Below are positions 28,032-37,752 of a stretch of 64,000 nucleotides of DNA, in pieces. Position 1 is the stretch's first letter. The number at the start of each line of letters is the position of its first letter. The notes beneath the pieces were generated by a model that was not told the origin of the DNA, did not search any database, and was given only the letters and a program-made list of their open reading frames with translations. The stretch lies in assembly GCF_026535915.1 (NCBI RefSeq), contig NZ_JAFNPF010000001.1, forward strand, positions 868,001-932,000, written 5' to 3'. This DNA comes from Snodgrassella sp945267035. Its GTDB lineage: Bacteria > Pseudomonadota > Gammaproteobacteria > Burkholderiales > Neisseriaceae. The translations under genes were made by a program, and so were the position numbers.

Positions 28032-29165
28032 ATGAATTTGAATACTAAAAAGTCTTCCAGTATCACTCCTTGGATTGTTGGAGGGCTGGTGCTGATCTTG
28101 ACCATCAGTTTATTTATTGGTCTTAAATCAATTTTGATGCCTTTTGCTGCTGCAGGGGTATTGGCCTATATTCTCAATCCAATTGTAGAAAAACTCACAA
28201 AACACAAAATTCCTCGAACAACCGCTGCTATGCTGGTGATGTTACTAGGTTTGAGTGTCATCATTATTTTATTATTGATCGTTATACCGATGTTAATCAA
28301 TTTAGTTGACAGCATTTATGAAAAGCTGCCAGACGTGATTAACTGGATACATCTGAAATTACTACCGTGGCTAAATCAAACTTTTCATATCAATATCCGC
28401 TGGGACGCTGATTATATGATGCGTATGGTGACCCAATGGATTAAATCTGAAGATGTGAATATCAAGGATGCCGCTTCAAAAGTCTTACCCGTGGTGTGGC
28501 AACAGGGTAGTGGATTTGTTGAATGGGTGACCAACTTAATGCTGTTCCCGTTTTTGTTGTATTACTTTTTGCTTGACTGGAGTCGCTGGACAGTGGGTAT
28601 TTCAGACATGATTCCGCGTCGAATTTTGCCTACTTACCAACGGATCATGACAAATATGGATACCATATTGGGTGCCTTTTTGCGTGGTGAATTATTGGTG
28701 ATGATCATCATGGGTTTAGTCTATGGGATTGGTCTGGCATTAGTGGGACTGCAATCCGGTTTTGCTATTGGGATGATCGCCGGTTTGTTGGTGTTTATAC
28801 CTTATCTGGGTGCCTTTACCGGTCTGCTATTGGCAACCTTGGCTGCTCTGTTGCAATTTCATGGCTGGACGGGCTTGTTTATGGTCTGGGGTGTATTTGC
28901 CATTGGACAGTTTTTAGAAAGTTTTTTGGTTACCCCCAAGATTGTGGGCGATCGCATAGGGTTATCACCATTCTGGGTCATTTTTTCGTTGATGGCATTC
29001 GGACAATTGCTCGGATTTGTGGGTATGTTACTGGCTTTGCCTTTGGCTGCTATCTGTTTGGTACTGGTCAGAGAGGGTACACAGGCGTATAAAAACAGTC
29101 ATTATTATCGTCAGCAACCTGACAATGCCATTATAAGAAATGAAGAGCAGGATGATAATGCCTAA
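28032..29165 (+). CDS. AI-2E family transporter (PerM-type permease)
   Basis: Inner-membrane protein of 377 residues with eight predicted hydrophobic segments, typical of the UPF0118/AI-2E family. Characteristic stretches are LNPIVEKLTKHKIPR after the first helices, RGELLVMIIMGLVYGIGL, FIPYLGAFTGLL and TPKIVGDRIGLSPFWVIF near the end. Some members export autoinducer-2; others are Na+/H+ antiporters; the role here is unknown. It is a single gene with its own terminator and no clear Shine-Dalgarno. Confidence 0.87.
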   Translation: MNLNTKKSSSITPWIVGGLVLILTISLFIGLKSILMPFAAAGVLAYILNPIVEKLTKHKIPRTTAAMLVMLLGLSVIIILLLIVIPMLINLVDSIYEKLPDVINWIHLKLLPWLNQTFHINIRWDADYMMRMVTQWIKSEDVNIKDAASKVLPVVWQQGSGFVEWVTNLMLFPFLLYYFLLDWSRWTVGISDMIPRRILPTYQRIMTNMDTILGAFLRGELLVMIIMGLVYGIGLALVGLQSGFAIGMIAGLLVFIPYLGAFTGLLLATLAALLQFHGWTGLFMVWGVFAIGQFLESFLVTPKIVGDRIGLSPFWVIFSLMAFGQLLGFVGMLLALPLAAICLVLVREGTQAYKNSHYYRQQPDNAIIRNEEQDDNA

Positions 29166-29207
29166 GTAAATAAATCTAAAAAGAGCGTTGAAACACGCTG
29201 TTGATTT

Positions 29208-29235
29208 AAAGCACCTAACCTAGCTTAGGTGCTTT
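29208..29235 (+). terminator. Terminator of the AI-2E family gene
   Basis: AAAGCACCTAA (29208-29218) pairs with TTAGGTGCTTT (29225-29235), loop 6 nt, followed by GCTTTTGG. The remaining intergenic DNA to 29531 is AT-rich, with a TATAAT at 29348-29353 that may serve rpsT but has only a weak -35 (TTTAAT). Confidence 0.75.
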
Positions 29236-29531
29236 GCTTTTGGTTTAGTTTGTATCCTGGGTTGCAATAAATTGGATATTCGTTTGAGATAAAAATGTGC
29301 ATGAATAACATGCTTTTGATGAGATTTAATTTGCTAACAAACGTAGATATAATGTAATCAATTCAGCTTCAAATTTACTTTATTCAATCTGTATGTCATG
29401 ATTTATTTCTGGCAATGAAACATCTTTGTAATGCTAATGAATCAAAAAACAACATTAGTACTTGCATTTATATTGTGAAGTATTTAAAATTCTGCGTTTC
29501 ATGATTTGTATTTGTATATTAGGAGACATTG

Positions 29532-29798
29532 ATGGCCAATAGTGCACAATCTCGTAAACGTGCCCGTCAGGCATTGAAACAACGTGCCCATAATGCCAGC
29601 TTACGTACCGCTTTTCGTACTGCGGTAAAAAAAGTATTAAAAGCTGTTGAAGCAGGCGATAAAGCTGCTGCACAAGCTACTTTTGTTGAAAGCGTAAAAG
29701 TAATTGATCGTATCGCCGATAAGGGTGTATTTCATAAAAATAAGGCAGCTCGTCATAAAAGCCGTTTATCTGCCAAAATTAAAGCAATGGCTGTATAA
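29532..29798 (+). CDS. rpsT: 30S ribosomal protein S20
   Basis: Small basic protein of 88 residues that binds 16S rRNA in the body of the 30S subunit. The N terminus MANSAQSRKRARQALKQRAH and the C-terminal HKNKAARHKSRLSAKIKAM are diagnostic. A TTG three bases upstream is in frame, but the ATG at 29532 with AGGAG upstream is the start. As usual it is transcribed alone. Confidence 0.97.
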   Translation: MANSAQSRKRARQALKQRAHNASLRTAFRTAVKKVLKAVEAGDKAAAQATFVESVKVIDRIADKGVFHKNKAARHKSRLSAKIKAMAV

Positions 29799-29828
29799 TA
29801 CTTATTTTTTCGCAATGAGAGAATTCTC

Positions 29829-30782
29829 GTGATTGCTACCATTACAAGGCTGTTTCCGTTGTGGGCAGCCTTATGTTCTATTTTCGCTTACTATAATCCC
29901 GATTTTTTTGTTCCACTGCAGAAATATATTTCGCAGTTACTCATGCTGATCATGTTATCCATGGGTATGACGCTTAAAATAGAGGATTTCACCCGTATCT
30001 TCAAACGGCCTTTGCCCATCGCAGCTGGTATTTATCTGCATTACCTGATTATGCCTTTGGCCGCCTGGGTGATTGCAAAAATGTTAAATATGCCTGCTGA
30101 TTTGCAGGTGGGAATGGTGCTTGTTGGCTGTGTTGCCAGTGGTACGGCATCTAATGTAATGGTTTTTTTATCGAAGGGTGATGTTGCTTTATCGGTGACG
30201 ATCAGCGCATTATCTACCGTTGTGGGTGTGTTTGCGACGCCGTTATTAGCTCGGTTGTATATTGCTGCCACCATTGATGTTCCGGTTGCGCATATGCTAA
30301 AAGAAATCATTATGATTGTTGCGCTGCCAGTGGCATTGGGTTTGACCATCAATTATTTCATTCCTAAACAAGTTAAAAAAGTTGTACCGCTGCTACCCTT
30401 ATTTACCACGTGTATCATTGTGGTTGTGATCGCAACGGTTGTATCGTTGAGCAGCAATAAAATTACGGCCAATACTTTAATAGTTATTGTGGGCGTTATA
30501 CTGCATAATGCTGTAGGATTGTTAGGTGGATACTGGGGTGGCCGTCTGTGTGGATTCGATAAATCCATCTGCCGAACGTTGGCTTTGGAAGTGGGGATGC
30601 AGAATTCTGGACTGGCTTCCATTTTGGGCGCGAAATTCTTTACACCACTAGCCACTTTACCCGGTGCGATATTCTCGTTATGGCATAATATCTCTGGTTC
30701 CTTTCTTGCCAGTTATTGGTCAGGTAAACCGACAGGTACTGCCAACGATCATATTAAAAAAGAAGATGTTAGTTTGCATTAA
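29829..30782 (+). CDS. Bile acid:sodium symporter (BASS) family transporter
   Basis: Inner-membrane protein of 317 residues with about nine or ten helices. QLLMLIMLSMGMTLKIEDFT is the typical N-terminal segment, and GLVGCVASGTASNV-like VLVGCVASGTASNVMVFL and ALEVGMQNSGLASILG are the paired substrate-site motifs. Related bacterial proteins carry pantothenate precursors or other organic anions; the substrate is unknown here. The start is GTG at 29829 with a weak GAGAGAA upstream; rpsT lies 30 bp before it, so read-through expression is possible. Confidence 0.87.
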   Translation: MIATITRLFPLWAALCSIFAYYNPDFFVPLQKYISQLLMLIMLSMGMTLKIEDFTRIFKRPLPIAAGIYLHYLIMPLAAWVIAKMLNMPADLQVGMVLVGCVASGTASNVMVFLSKGDVALSVTISALSTVVGVFATPLLARLYIAATIDVPVAHMLKEIIMIVALPVALGLTINYFIPKQVKKVVPLLPLFTTCIIVVVIATVVSLSSNKITANTLIVIVGVILHNAVGLLGGYWGGRLCGFDKSICRTLALEVGMQNSGLASILGAKFFTPLATLPGAIFSLWHNISGSFLASYWSGKPTGTANDHIKKEDVSLH

Positions 30783-30802
30783 ATGTCTAACCAGATAGAT
30801 AG

Positions 30803-30832
30803 AAAGCTCAGAGTAGAAATCTGAGCTTTTTT
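30803..30832 (+). terminator. Terminator of the BASS transporter gene
   Basis: AAAGCTCAGA (30803-30812) pairs with TCTGAGCTTT (30820-30829), loop 7 nt, followed by TTTTG. It lies immediately before the Shine-Dalgarno of the next gene. Confidence 0.85.
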
Positions 30833-30854
30833 GTTTCCTTAGAGGAATTTTAGA

Positions 30855-31718
30855 GTGAAAAAAATCATCACATTGATATCATTAATGATATTCAGTAGTT
30901 TTAGTTATGCGCAGCGACCTTGCAGCATTAAATCATCTGTAGAAAATAAACAATTTAGTATTGATTCAAAAGTATATAAATTCACCTCTTATTTTTGTGA
31001 AGATGAAAATGATGAGGAAGAGGTTTTTGACAAAAAAGCCATATTAGAAGTACAGGGAGAAAATACCAATAGATTATATAAAAATGTTATTGGAATACGC
31101 GGAATGCTGAATATTGCATTCGAAGCATGGAATAATCAGCCTGCATTATCTTACTTTATGCCAGCGGCTGAATCTATTGAAGCATATATACCTATTATGG
31201 TTAAAAATCATGATTTATTGGTTCAATGTATATATATAAGCCAACAATTAAAAAATTTTATGGTAGCCAATTATTCGTATTGTGGCGATAAACAAATCAT
31301 CCACGATGGATTTGGTGAAGATGCCATTTTAAATCTATTTCCACAGTTTGATTTATACAGTATATACAATGATATATACTATCCAGAAACTCATGCATCT
31401 TTATCTAATCAAGAATTCGATGCATTTATTGGTAAAATAGAGAATATCAAGTTTTATCGACGATATTCCTCACTTGATGATTATTATTCGAATAAATTTA
31501 AAGTAATCATGGTAAATAAGGCAAAAGAATACCGTTTTAAAGAATCACAAATTTACCAACGCATAGAAGGCGGAACAAAAACTGCTAGGATTATTGGATT
31601 AGATATTCTGGATGCAGAAGGAAATATTACTTTTTATGATAAAAAGGCATTATTAGCTTTATTGAATAAATCGACCATAAAACCCAATATCAAGGCGTAT
31701 ATTCAATCAAATAAATAA
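30855..31718 (+). CDS. Secreted or periplasmic protein of unknown function
   Basis: A 287-residue protein that I do not recognise. A signal peptide is clear: KK, then ITLISLMIFSSF, then SYA as the likely cleavage site. The mature part has four cysteines (RPCSI, YFCED, VQCIY, YSYCG), enough for two disulfides, and is rich in Tyr, Asn, Asp and Ile. An acidic run EDENDEEEVFD follows the second cysteine. The start is GTG at 30855 with AGAGGA upstream. It stands alone between a terminator and a 490-bp gap and is more AT-rich than its neighbours, which suggests an accessory gene. Confidence 0.75.
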   Translation: MKKIITLISLMIFSSFSYAQRPCSIKSSVENKQFSIDSKVYKFTSYFCEDENDEEEVFDKKAILEVQGENTNRLYKNVIGIRGMLNIAFEAWNNQPALSYFMPAAESIEAYIPIMVKNHDLLVQCIYISQQLKNFMVANYSYCGDKQIIHDGFGEDAILNLFPQFDLYSIYNDIYYPETHASLSNQEFDAFIGKIENIKFYRRYSSLDDYYSNKFKVIMVNKAKEYRFKESQIYQRIEGGTKTARIIGLDILDAEGNITFYDKKALLALLNKSTIKPNIKAYIQSNK

Positions 31719-32206
31719 ATTTTAGCATCAAGCCAATGATGACGATTCAACAGGTCTTGATGGCAAAAAACGATTTGGGCAAATTTGGATGTAATTTGGG
31801 AGCATGATCAGCATTTCAGCGTCTGGTTTAAGGAAAGTGCTAATAGTAAAAGAATGGTGAAATAATTGAATGAATTAAAGCAATTCATTCACTATTTGGT
31901 AATGAATTTATTGATAAACTACCGTATTAACACGAAAATGTTTTCAAGGTTATAGTTCATAAAAAACTTAACAACGGCTCTAGGATACCTATGAGTTTAT
32001 GCCAAAAGTGATTGGTCTGATGCGCCAGAGGCTGAAGGTTATCGGCTGGAATGGGGTGCGATCAAAGTACAATGCGGGAAGATGCCGAAAACTAGTTAGG
32101 TCTTTAATAGAAGGTGACGAATAGATAGGTGATGCTCTTCTTAGTCGATGTAGCGGTTGGTGAACTAAGGTCATCAAACAAGCATTAGAGCAGGAAAAAA
32201 CAAAGG
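31719..32206. other. Gene-free stretch with possible coding debris
   Basis: No gene. On the plus strand around 32000-32095 a short frame reads SDWSDAPEAEGYRLEWGAIK and then stops, with a stop also just upstream. It looks like a relic but is too short to identify. No terminator is visible for recX. Confidence 0.4.
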
Positions 32207-32680
32207 CTATGAATAATCATCTTCTTGCGGTAAGGAAAAATCCGCCCAAGCCTGTTGTAAAGCTGTGCGGATTATCTCGCCATTAAAGCCACGATAAGCG
32301 AGAAATTGCATTTGTTTATGCTTTTCTTTTAAGTCAGCCGGTGGCGTCCGATACTTTTTACGAAGTATGGTTACGGCATTATTGATTTGTTCATTTTTAT
32401 CCGGCAAAAACTCAGTGATCAATGCCGGATCAATACCTTTCTGCAGCAAATTTTGTTGCAAGCGTAGGTTGCCGTGCAGCCGTCTTTTAGTATTGACATA
32501 CATTTCTGCATAGCGCTCATCAGATTGCCAATGGCGCTCGGCTAACTCATCCAGTAGCGCGTCTAAATCATCATTTTCACCCACATAGGGGCGTAATTTG
32601 CGAGCAAGATCGCTACGACTCAGCTCCTGTCGCGCAAGCATGTTAAGTGCTCGCCCTCGGAGGCTTAGTTTACTTTTCAT
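32207..32680 (-). CDS. recX: Regulatory protein RecX
   Basis: Cytosolic protein of 157 residues that binds RecA filaments and modulates recombination. The three-helix repeats are visible: ALNMLARQELSRSDLARKL, then DERYAEMYVNTKRR and LQQNLLQKGIDPALI, ending in KQMQFLAYRGFNGEIIRTAL. Its ATG overlaps the TGA of gph as ATGA, so it is translationally coupled to that phosphatase gene rather than to recA, which is not in this window. Confidence 0.92.
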   Translation of the reverse strand: MKSKLSLRGRALNMLARQELSRSDLARKLRPYVGENDDLDALLDELAERHWQSDERYAEMYVNTKRRLHGNLRLQQNLLQKGIDPALITEFLPDKNEQINNAVTILRKKYRTPPADLKEKHKQMQFLAYRGFNGEIIRTALQQAWADFSLPQEDDYS

Positions 32681-33384
32681 GCCTGAATTTCTTGCTCACC
32701 ATGCAGACGGATGCCATCGTCAATTTGTGGCAGATGGTCGATGATAATATCTGGTTTTGTTGCTGAATGCTGAGCTAATTGTCCCATATCTGCATATCCC
32801 CATGTAACGCCACAGCTTAATGCTCCTGCAGCTTTGGCAGCGAGAATATCATTAGCTGAATCGCCAACCATTAGGAAATTTTTGATGGGTACACCCAGTA
32901 CTTCAGCAGAGTGTAGGATGGGCATAGGTGAAGGTTTTTTTTCACTTAAAGTATCACCGCCTACAATCAAGCTAAAATAATCAGCTAAGCCAAGCTGACA
33001 CAATAATTCAGTCGCCAGAATCTCATTTTTATTGGTGATCACCGCCATCGGTAAATGGCGCGATTTAAATAATTTCAATGCAGTTTCTACCTGCGGATAA
33101 GGACGCGTATAAACACTGAGATGATCACGGTAGTAGCTCATAAATAGGGTGAAGCCCCGTGTCCACATTGCTTCGTCAACTTTTCCATTTTTGTCGCCAC
33201 TCAGCGCACGATGCACCAGGATACCTAATCCATCGCCAACATAGGTTGTCAGTTCATCATGAGGAAGGGGAGACAGTTCAAACTGTGCACGCATATGATT
33301 GGCTGCAGCACATAAATCTGCAATTGAATCAACCAGTGTTCCATCAAGATCAAAAGCTATGGCGTGTATATCGTTCCATTTCAT
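32677..33384 (-). CDS. gph: Phosphoglycolate phosphatase (HAD family)
   Basis: HAD-superfamily hydrolase of 235 residues, probably acting on 2-phosphoglycolate from DNA repair or oxygenation. Motif I is AIAFDLDGTLVDS with the nucleophilic aspartate, motif II is AVITNK, and motif IV is MVGDSANDILAAKAAG. The cap domain sits between motifs I and II as in class I HADs. An AAGATGG sequence lies upstream of the ATG. It is coupled to recX. Another small HAD phosphatase activity is possible. Confidence 0.88.
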   Translation of the reverse strand: MKWNDIHAIAFDLDGTLVDSIADLCAAANHMRAQFELSPLPHDELTTYVGDGLGILVHRALSGDKNGKVDEAMWTRGFTLFMSYYRDHLSVYTRPYPQVETALKLFKSRHLPMAVITNKNEILATELLCQLGLADYFSLIVGGDTLSEKKPSPMPILHSAEVLGVPIKNFLMVGDSANDILAAKAAGALSCGVTWGYADMGQLAQHSATKPDIIIDHLPQIDDGIRLHGEQEIQA

Positions 33385-33515
33385 GATAAACCATCTTTAT
33401 TTTCGGTGTCAGAGGCACCTATTTTATCATGCTTAATTTGTCGATATAGGGTTTATTTGTCGTTTTACCAATCCATCAAACAAGTGGTCATTTGGCTCAT
33501 CGATACGAGATAACT

Positions 33516-34583
33516 TTATCTAGTGGCGTCAGGAAAGGCAAAAATATAATTGATATTTCGTTCGAAGTTATCGCCTTTTTTTAAGATATTGTTTGGAAAA
33601 GCTGAATGATTAGGCGCATCTGTATACCCTTGCGGTTCGAAACAGATGGCCGCAAAAGGCTGAAGTGATTTACGCTGATTGACGCGCTGATAAGGTAGAT
33701 GTTCTGCATTGTAGACAACCATGACGGGCAAATCAGTACTGACGGCTAAAGAAAATCCGGTATCGGGAGCCGTCAATCGTGCAACTATTGCTTCGTCAGC
33801 TCGCTTTTCCGGAAGAATATAGGCTGTATCAATGATGTTGTTGCCAATTGGACGTTCATGATTAAAGTCTAAGTTAAATGGTATTTGCCCTAACTCGCCA
33901 GTTGGCATCATTTGATGGTCGGTGACGATCATTTTTTGCGCATCCAGCCACAATTGCTGCTTACTAACATGATCATCTGAGGCAGAAAGGTTAAAATAAC
34001 TGTGCTGTGTTAGGTTGAGCAAGGTATTCTGATCACAATGGGCGCGCAGGTTTACTTTTAATTCATTCTGATTGGTTAAGGTATATTTCACCCAAACATG
34101 AAGATTACCCGGATACCCTTCGTCACCATCAGGACTGAAGAGATGTAGTGTCAGGGCAGCTGATTGCTCAGTCACCTCTATATTTTCTGGTTGCCACCAA
34201 TGCTGATCAAAGCCGCTATGTCCACCATGCAAATGATGCTCTTGTATATTAGCCGACAAATGCAGCATTTGTTGTTGTAATGGTGCTTTAGCATAACCGA
34301 TCCTTCCAGCGTGGCGCCCGATGATTGCCCCCAGATGCGGATTATTTCGACGATATTCAGCACTGGCGTAATCTTCTGCTCGATTGAACCCCAAAACGCA
34401 TTCAATGAGTTGTTGCTGTTGATTGGGCAGACATAATGAAGTGATGGTGGCACCAAAATCCATGATTGAGACTTGCATGCCGGCTTGATTCGTCAATGTC
34501 CATAATATGGCTTGCCGACCATCTATTGTGCCAAAGGGTTGGCTCTTTATCGTGCAAGTAGATGAGTTATTTTGTGCCATCAT
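33516..34583 (-). CDS. galM: Aldose 1-epimerase (galactose mutarotase)
   Basis: Interconverts alpha and beta anomers of hexoses. The catalytic region is recognisable: HSYFNLSASDDH holds the acid histidine and CFEPQGYTDAPNH the base glutamate; GRHAGRIGYAK is the N-terminal substrate loop. I place the start at ATG 34583 because AGAGG lies six bases upstream, giving 355 residues; 34580 and 34598 are alternatives. It overlaps the end of rarA by 17 bp, so the two are co-transcribed. No other galactose genes are nearby. Confidence 0.9.
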   Translation of the reverse strand: MMAQNNSSTCTIKSQPFGTIDGRQAILWTLTNQAGMQVSIMDFGATITSLCLPNQQQQLIECVLGFNRAEDYASAEYRRNNPHLGAIIGRHAGRIGYAKAPLQQQMLHLSANIQEHHLHGGHSGFDQHWWQPENIEVTEQSAALTLHLFSPDGDEGYPGNLHVWVKYTLTNQNELKVNLRAHCDQNTLLNLTQHSYFNLSASDDHVSKQQLWLDAQKMIVTDHQMMPTGELGQIPFNLDFNHERPIGNNIIDTAYILPEKRADEAIVARLTAPDTGFSLAVSTDLPVMVVYNAEHLPYQRVNQRKSLQPFAAICFEPQGYTDAPNHSAFPNNILKKGDNFERNINYIFAFPDATR

Positions 34584-35880
34584 GATTTGCCTCTTCATCC
34601 AATGACTGTAGGAAGGCTAGTTTTTCCGCAATTTTGACTTCTAGTCCGCGGTTAACGGGTTGGTAAAATTCTGGCTCTGCCATTCCTTCGGGCATATAGG
34701 TTTCGCCGGCTGCATATGCATGAGGCTCGTCATGAGCATAACGATAATGCCGACCATAACCCAATTCTTTCATCAATTTGGTTGGAGCGTTACGCAGATG
34801 AATAGGAACTTCATTTGAAGGATGACTTTGTACAAACGCTCGAGCTTCATTGTAAGCTTGATAACCGGCATTGCTTTTGGCTGCACAGGCAAGATACAAC
34901 ACGGCCTGTGCCAAGGCCAATTCACCTTCCGGACTGCCCAGACGTTCATAAGTCACCGCTGCTTCATTGGCAATTTGCACTGCGCGTGGATCAGCCAAAC
35001 CGATATCTTCCCAAGCCATACGAATGATTCTTCTGGACAAATAGCGCGGATCTGCTCCGCCATCTAGCATGCGGGAAAACCAATATAATGCGGCATTAGG
35101 GTGCGATCCGCGTACAGATTTATGTAAGGCCGAAATCTGATCATAAAAGCTGTCACCCCCTTTATCAAACCGGCGCAACTGTGTCCCAAGACTATTGGCA
35201 GTCAGTTCAGCAGAAATGATGGTCTGTTGTTGCGATTGGGCCGCCCGGAGCAATTGTTCCATCAAATTAAGATAACGGCGCGCATCGCCATCAGCGCTAT
35301 TGATGATCATGGTCTGGGCGTCGTTGTCCAGACTAAATTGCTTAAACTCGGGCAAGCTCAACACTTTGTGCTGTAGCTTCTGTAATTCTTCCGCTTTAAG
35401 AGAATGCAGGGTGTAGACCTGTGCTCGACTCAATAACGCTGGATTGACCTCAAAAGAAGGGTTTTCAGTGGTTGCGCCAATAAAGGTCAACAAACCGCTT
35501 TCGACATGCGGTAAAAAAGCATCTTGTTGAGATTTATTAAATCGATGCACCTCATCCACGAACAAAATCGTACTTTGACCGTTTTGTAGAGCCAATTCAG
35601 CTTTCTCAATGGCTTCACGAATATCTTTTACCCCTGAGAATACTGCTGAGATTGGTAAAAAATGGGCATTAAAACTTTGTGCAAGTATACGAGCCAGAGT
35701 GGTTTTGCCTACACCCGGTGGTCCCCAGAGCAACATTGAATGTAGTCGACCACTTTCAATGGCCACGCGCAATGGTTTGCCAGCGCCAATTAAATGTTGT
35801 TGACCAATAACATCATCTAATGACTGTGGGCGTAACTGCTCAGCCAAGGGGGAGAGCGGTTTTTGACTAAATAAATCCAT
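34567..35880 (-). CDS. rarA: Replication-associated recombination protein A (MgsA/RarA AAA+ ATPase)
   Basis: AAA+ ATPase of 437 residues that acts at stalled replication forks, related to clamp-loader subunits. Walker A is GPPGVGKTTLARI, Walker B FVDEVHRFNKSQQDAFLP, sensor 1 FIGATTENPSFEVN, and the C-terminal tetramerisation domain has RMAWEDIGLADPRA. The N terminus PLAEQLRPQSLDDVIGQQHL is canonical. No clear Shine-Dalgarno is visible. galM overlaps its end. Confidence 0.95.
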   Translation of the reverse strand: MDLFSQKPLSPLAEQLRPQSLDDVIGQQHLIGAGKPLRVAIESGRLHSMLLWGPPGVGKTTLARILAQSFNAHFLPISAVFSGVKDIREAIEKAELALQNGQSTILFVDEVHRFNKSQQDAFLPHVESGLLTFIGATTENPSFEVNPALLSRAQVYTLHSLKAEELQKLQHKVLSLPEFKQFSLDNDAQTMIINSADGDARRYLNLMEQLLRAAQSQQQTIISAELTANSLGTQLRRFDKGGDSFYDQISALHKSVRGSHPNAALYWFSRMLDGGADPRYLSRRIIRMAWEDIGLADPRAVQIANEAAVTYERLGSPEGELALAQAVLYLACAAKSNAGYQAYNEARAFVQSHPSNEVPIHLRNAPTKLMKELGYGRHYRYAHDEPHAYAAGETYMPEGMAEPEFYQPVNRGLEVKIAEKLAFLQSLDEEANHDGTK

Positions 35881-36336
35881 AATCTGCTATTCTGTTAGCC
35901 TTAATTGTGTATGGTGTTATTGTACCTGAAAGCACTATCTTGTCAGTGCTGTAGTTGTGTAGTTAGTTAAAATCAAGGCGGAGTGCAATCAGAAGATGTA
36001 AAGATTTGGTTATCACTTGGGTGTGCTTGATGAGCTAGCCGTATTGACGTTGCAAGTGGTTGATAATGAATAAAGCTTAGTGTCGCTGATGTTGTGTAAT
36101 ATGCTTTGGCTTTATTTAATGGTTTGAGATGTAATTTGATGATTAAATTCAATTATATACAGGCTAAATGTGATTTGAAAATTCTGAGAATATGTATTAA
36201 CTATCTATTCAGTAGGATGTCGAGTTTAAATTCGATTAATCTAAGTTGTTAATTTTCACTCGGCATTATTTGCGGATTGCGATACTATGTGTCAAATTCT
36301 TTATTTTAATTTGCTTAAAATCATGTGGGAGAAGTG
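35881..36336. other. Divergent intergenic region rarA / thrC
   Basis: About 450 bp, AT-rich, without a gene. It must contain both promoters. I see no threonine-rich leader peptide or attenuator hairpin ahead of thrC. GGGAGAA before 36337 is the thrC Shine-Dalgarno. Confidence 0.6.
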
Positions 36337-37752
36337 ATGAAATACATTAGCACCCGAGGACAGTCAGCACCAAAAAGTTTTAGTCAGGCGTTGATGGCAG
36401 GGTTGGCTGAAGATGGTGGTCTACTATTACCTGAATCTTATCCGCATATCGATGCGCACACTTTACATGACTGGCGCTCATTAAGTTATCCCGAACTGGC
36501 TTTGCAAATTATCAGTTTGTTTGCTACTGATATTCCTAAAACTGACCTAAAAGCCATTATTGATAAAACTTATACTAAAGAGATATTTGGTACCGAAGAA
36601 ATTACGCCGGTTCGAACTTTAAAAGATGGCATCAAAATAGAAGCCTTGTCTAATGGTCCAACTTTGGCCTTTAAAGATATGGCGATGCAGTTACTGGGTA
36701 ATTTGTTCGAATATGTATTAGCTCGTGAAAACCGCATGCTCAATATTATTGGCGCAACCAGTGGTGATACCGGTTCGGCGGCGGAATATGCATTGCGTAG
36801 AAAAGAACGCGTCAATGTTTTTATGCTCTCTCCGTATGGCAAAATGAGTGAGTTTCAGCGGGCACAAATGTATAGCCTGCATGAGCCAAATATATTCAAT
36901 ATTGCTGTGCGTGGCATGTTTGATGATTGTCAGGATATTGTTAAAGCACTGCAAAATGATCATGCTTTCAAGCAGCACTATCATCTGAGCACGGTAAACT
37001 CCATTAATTGGGGGCGTATCATGGCGCAAATAGTTTACTATTTCAAAGGCTATTTTGCCGCCACCAACTCAAATGAGCAAAAGGTTTCTTTTTGCGTGCC
37101 AAGCGGAAATTTTGGTAATGTGCTGGCAGGGCATATCGCTCGTAATATGGGGCTGCCTATTCATCGTTTACTTGTCGCAACGAATGAAAATGATGTATTA
37201 AACGAATTTTTCACTTCAGGGCATTATCGTCCTCGCGATGCGGCGCATACTTTCGTTACATCCAGTCCATCAATGGATATTTCTAAAGCTTCGAATTTTG
37301 AGCGTTTTATCTATGATGTACTTGATCATCAGCCTGAAGAAGTTCGTCATTTATGGCAACAAGTGAGTGAGGGCAAAGGGTTTGATCTGAACCAGCTTAT
37401 GCATAAAATTCAGTACCAATTTGGCTTTGCTGCGGGCAAAAGTGTTCATGCCGATCGGGTGCAAACGATAGCTCAAGTGTATGCTGAAGATGGCGAAATT
37501 ATCGACCCGCATACAGCGGACGGAGTCAAAGTTGCGCGCGAACTGCGTGATATCGGTGAAGTAATAGTTTGTCTGGAAACGGCCAAAGCTGCAAAATTTG
37601 CAGAAACGATACGAGAGGCCATAGGAGATGACATAAACATACCTCGCCCGGAAAAATTATGTCATTTAGAAGATTTGCCACAAAAAGTGACCGTTCTGGA
37701 AAATGATGCTCAGGCTGTCAAAGAGTTTGTGCAAGCGCAATTGGATCATTAG
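36337..37752 (+). CDS. thrC: Threonine synthase
   Basis: PLP enzyme that converts O-phosphohomoserine to threonine. The 471 residues fit the long type II form. MKYISTRGQ opens the N-terminal domain, NGPTLAFKDMAMQLLG contains the PLP lysine, GATSGDTGSAAEYAL the phosphate-binding region, and VPSGNFGNVLAG the glycine-rich PLP loop. A GTG at 36325 is in frame, but the ATG at 36337 with GGGAGAA upstream gives the usual N terminus. It stands alone, not with thrA or thrB. Confidence 0.96.
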   Translation: MKYISTRGQSAPKSFSQALMAGLAEDGGLLLPESYPHIDAHTLHDWRSLSYPELALQIISLFATDIPKTDLKAIIDKTYTKEIFGTEEITPVRTLKDGIKIEALSNGPTLAFKDMAMQLLGNLFEYVLARENRMLNIIGATSGDTGSAAEYALRRKERVNVFMLSPYGKMSEFQRAQMYSLHEPNIFNIAVRGMFDDCQDIVKALQNDHAFKQHYHLSTVNSINWGRIMAQIVYYFKGYFAATNSNEQKVSFCVPSGNFGNVLAGHIARNMGLPIHRLLVATNENDVLNEFFTSGHYRPRDAAHTFVTSSPSMDISKASNFERFIYDVLDHQPEEVRHLWQQVSEGKGFDLNQLMHKIQYQFGFAAGKSVHADRVQTIAQVYAEDGEIIDPHTADGVKVARELRDIGEVIVCLETAKAAKFAETIREAIGDDINIPRPEKLCHLEDLPQKVTVLENDAQAVKEFVQAQLDH

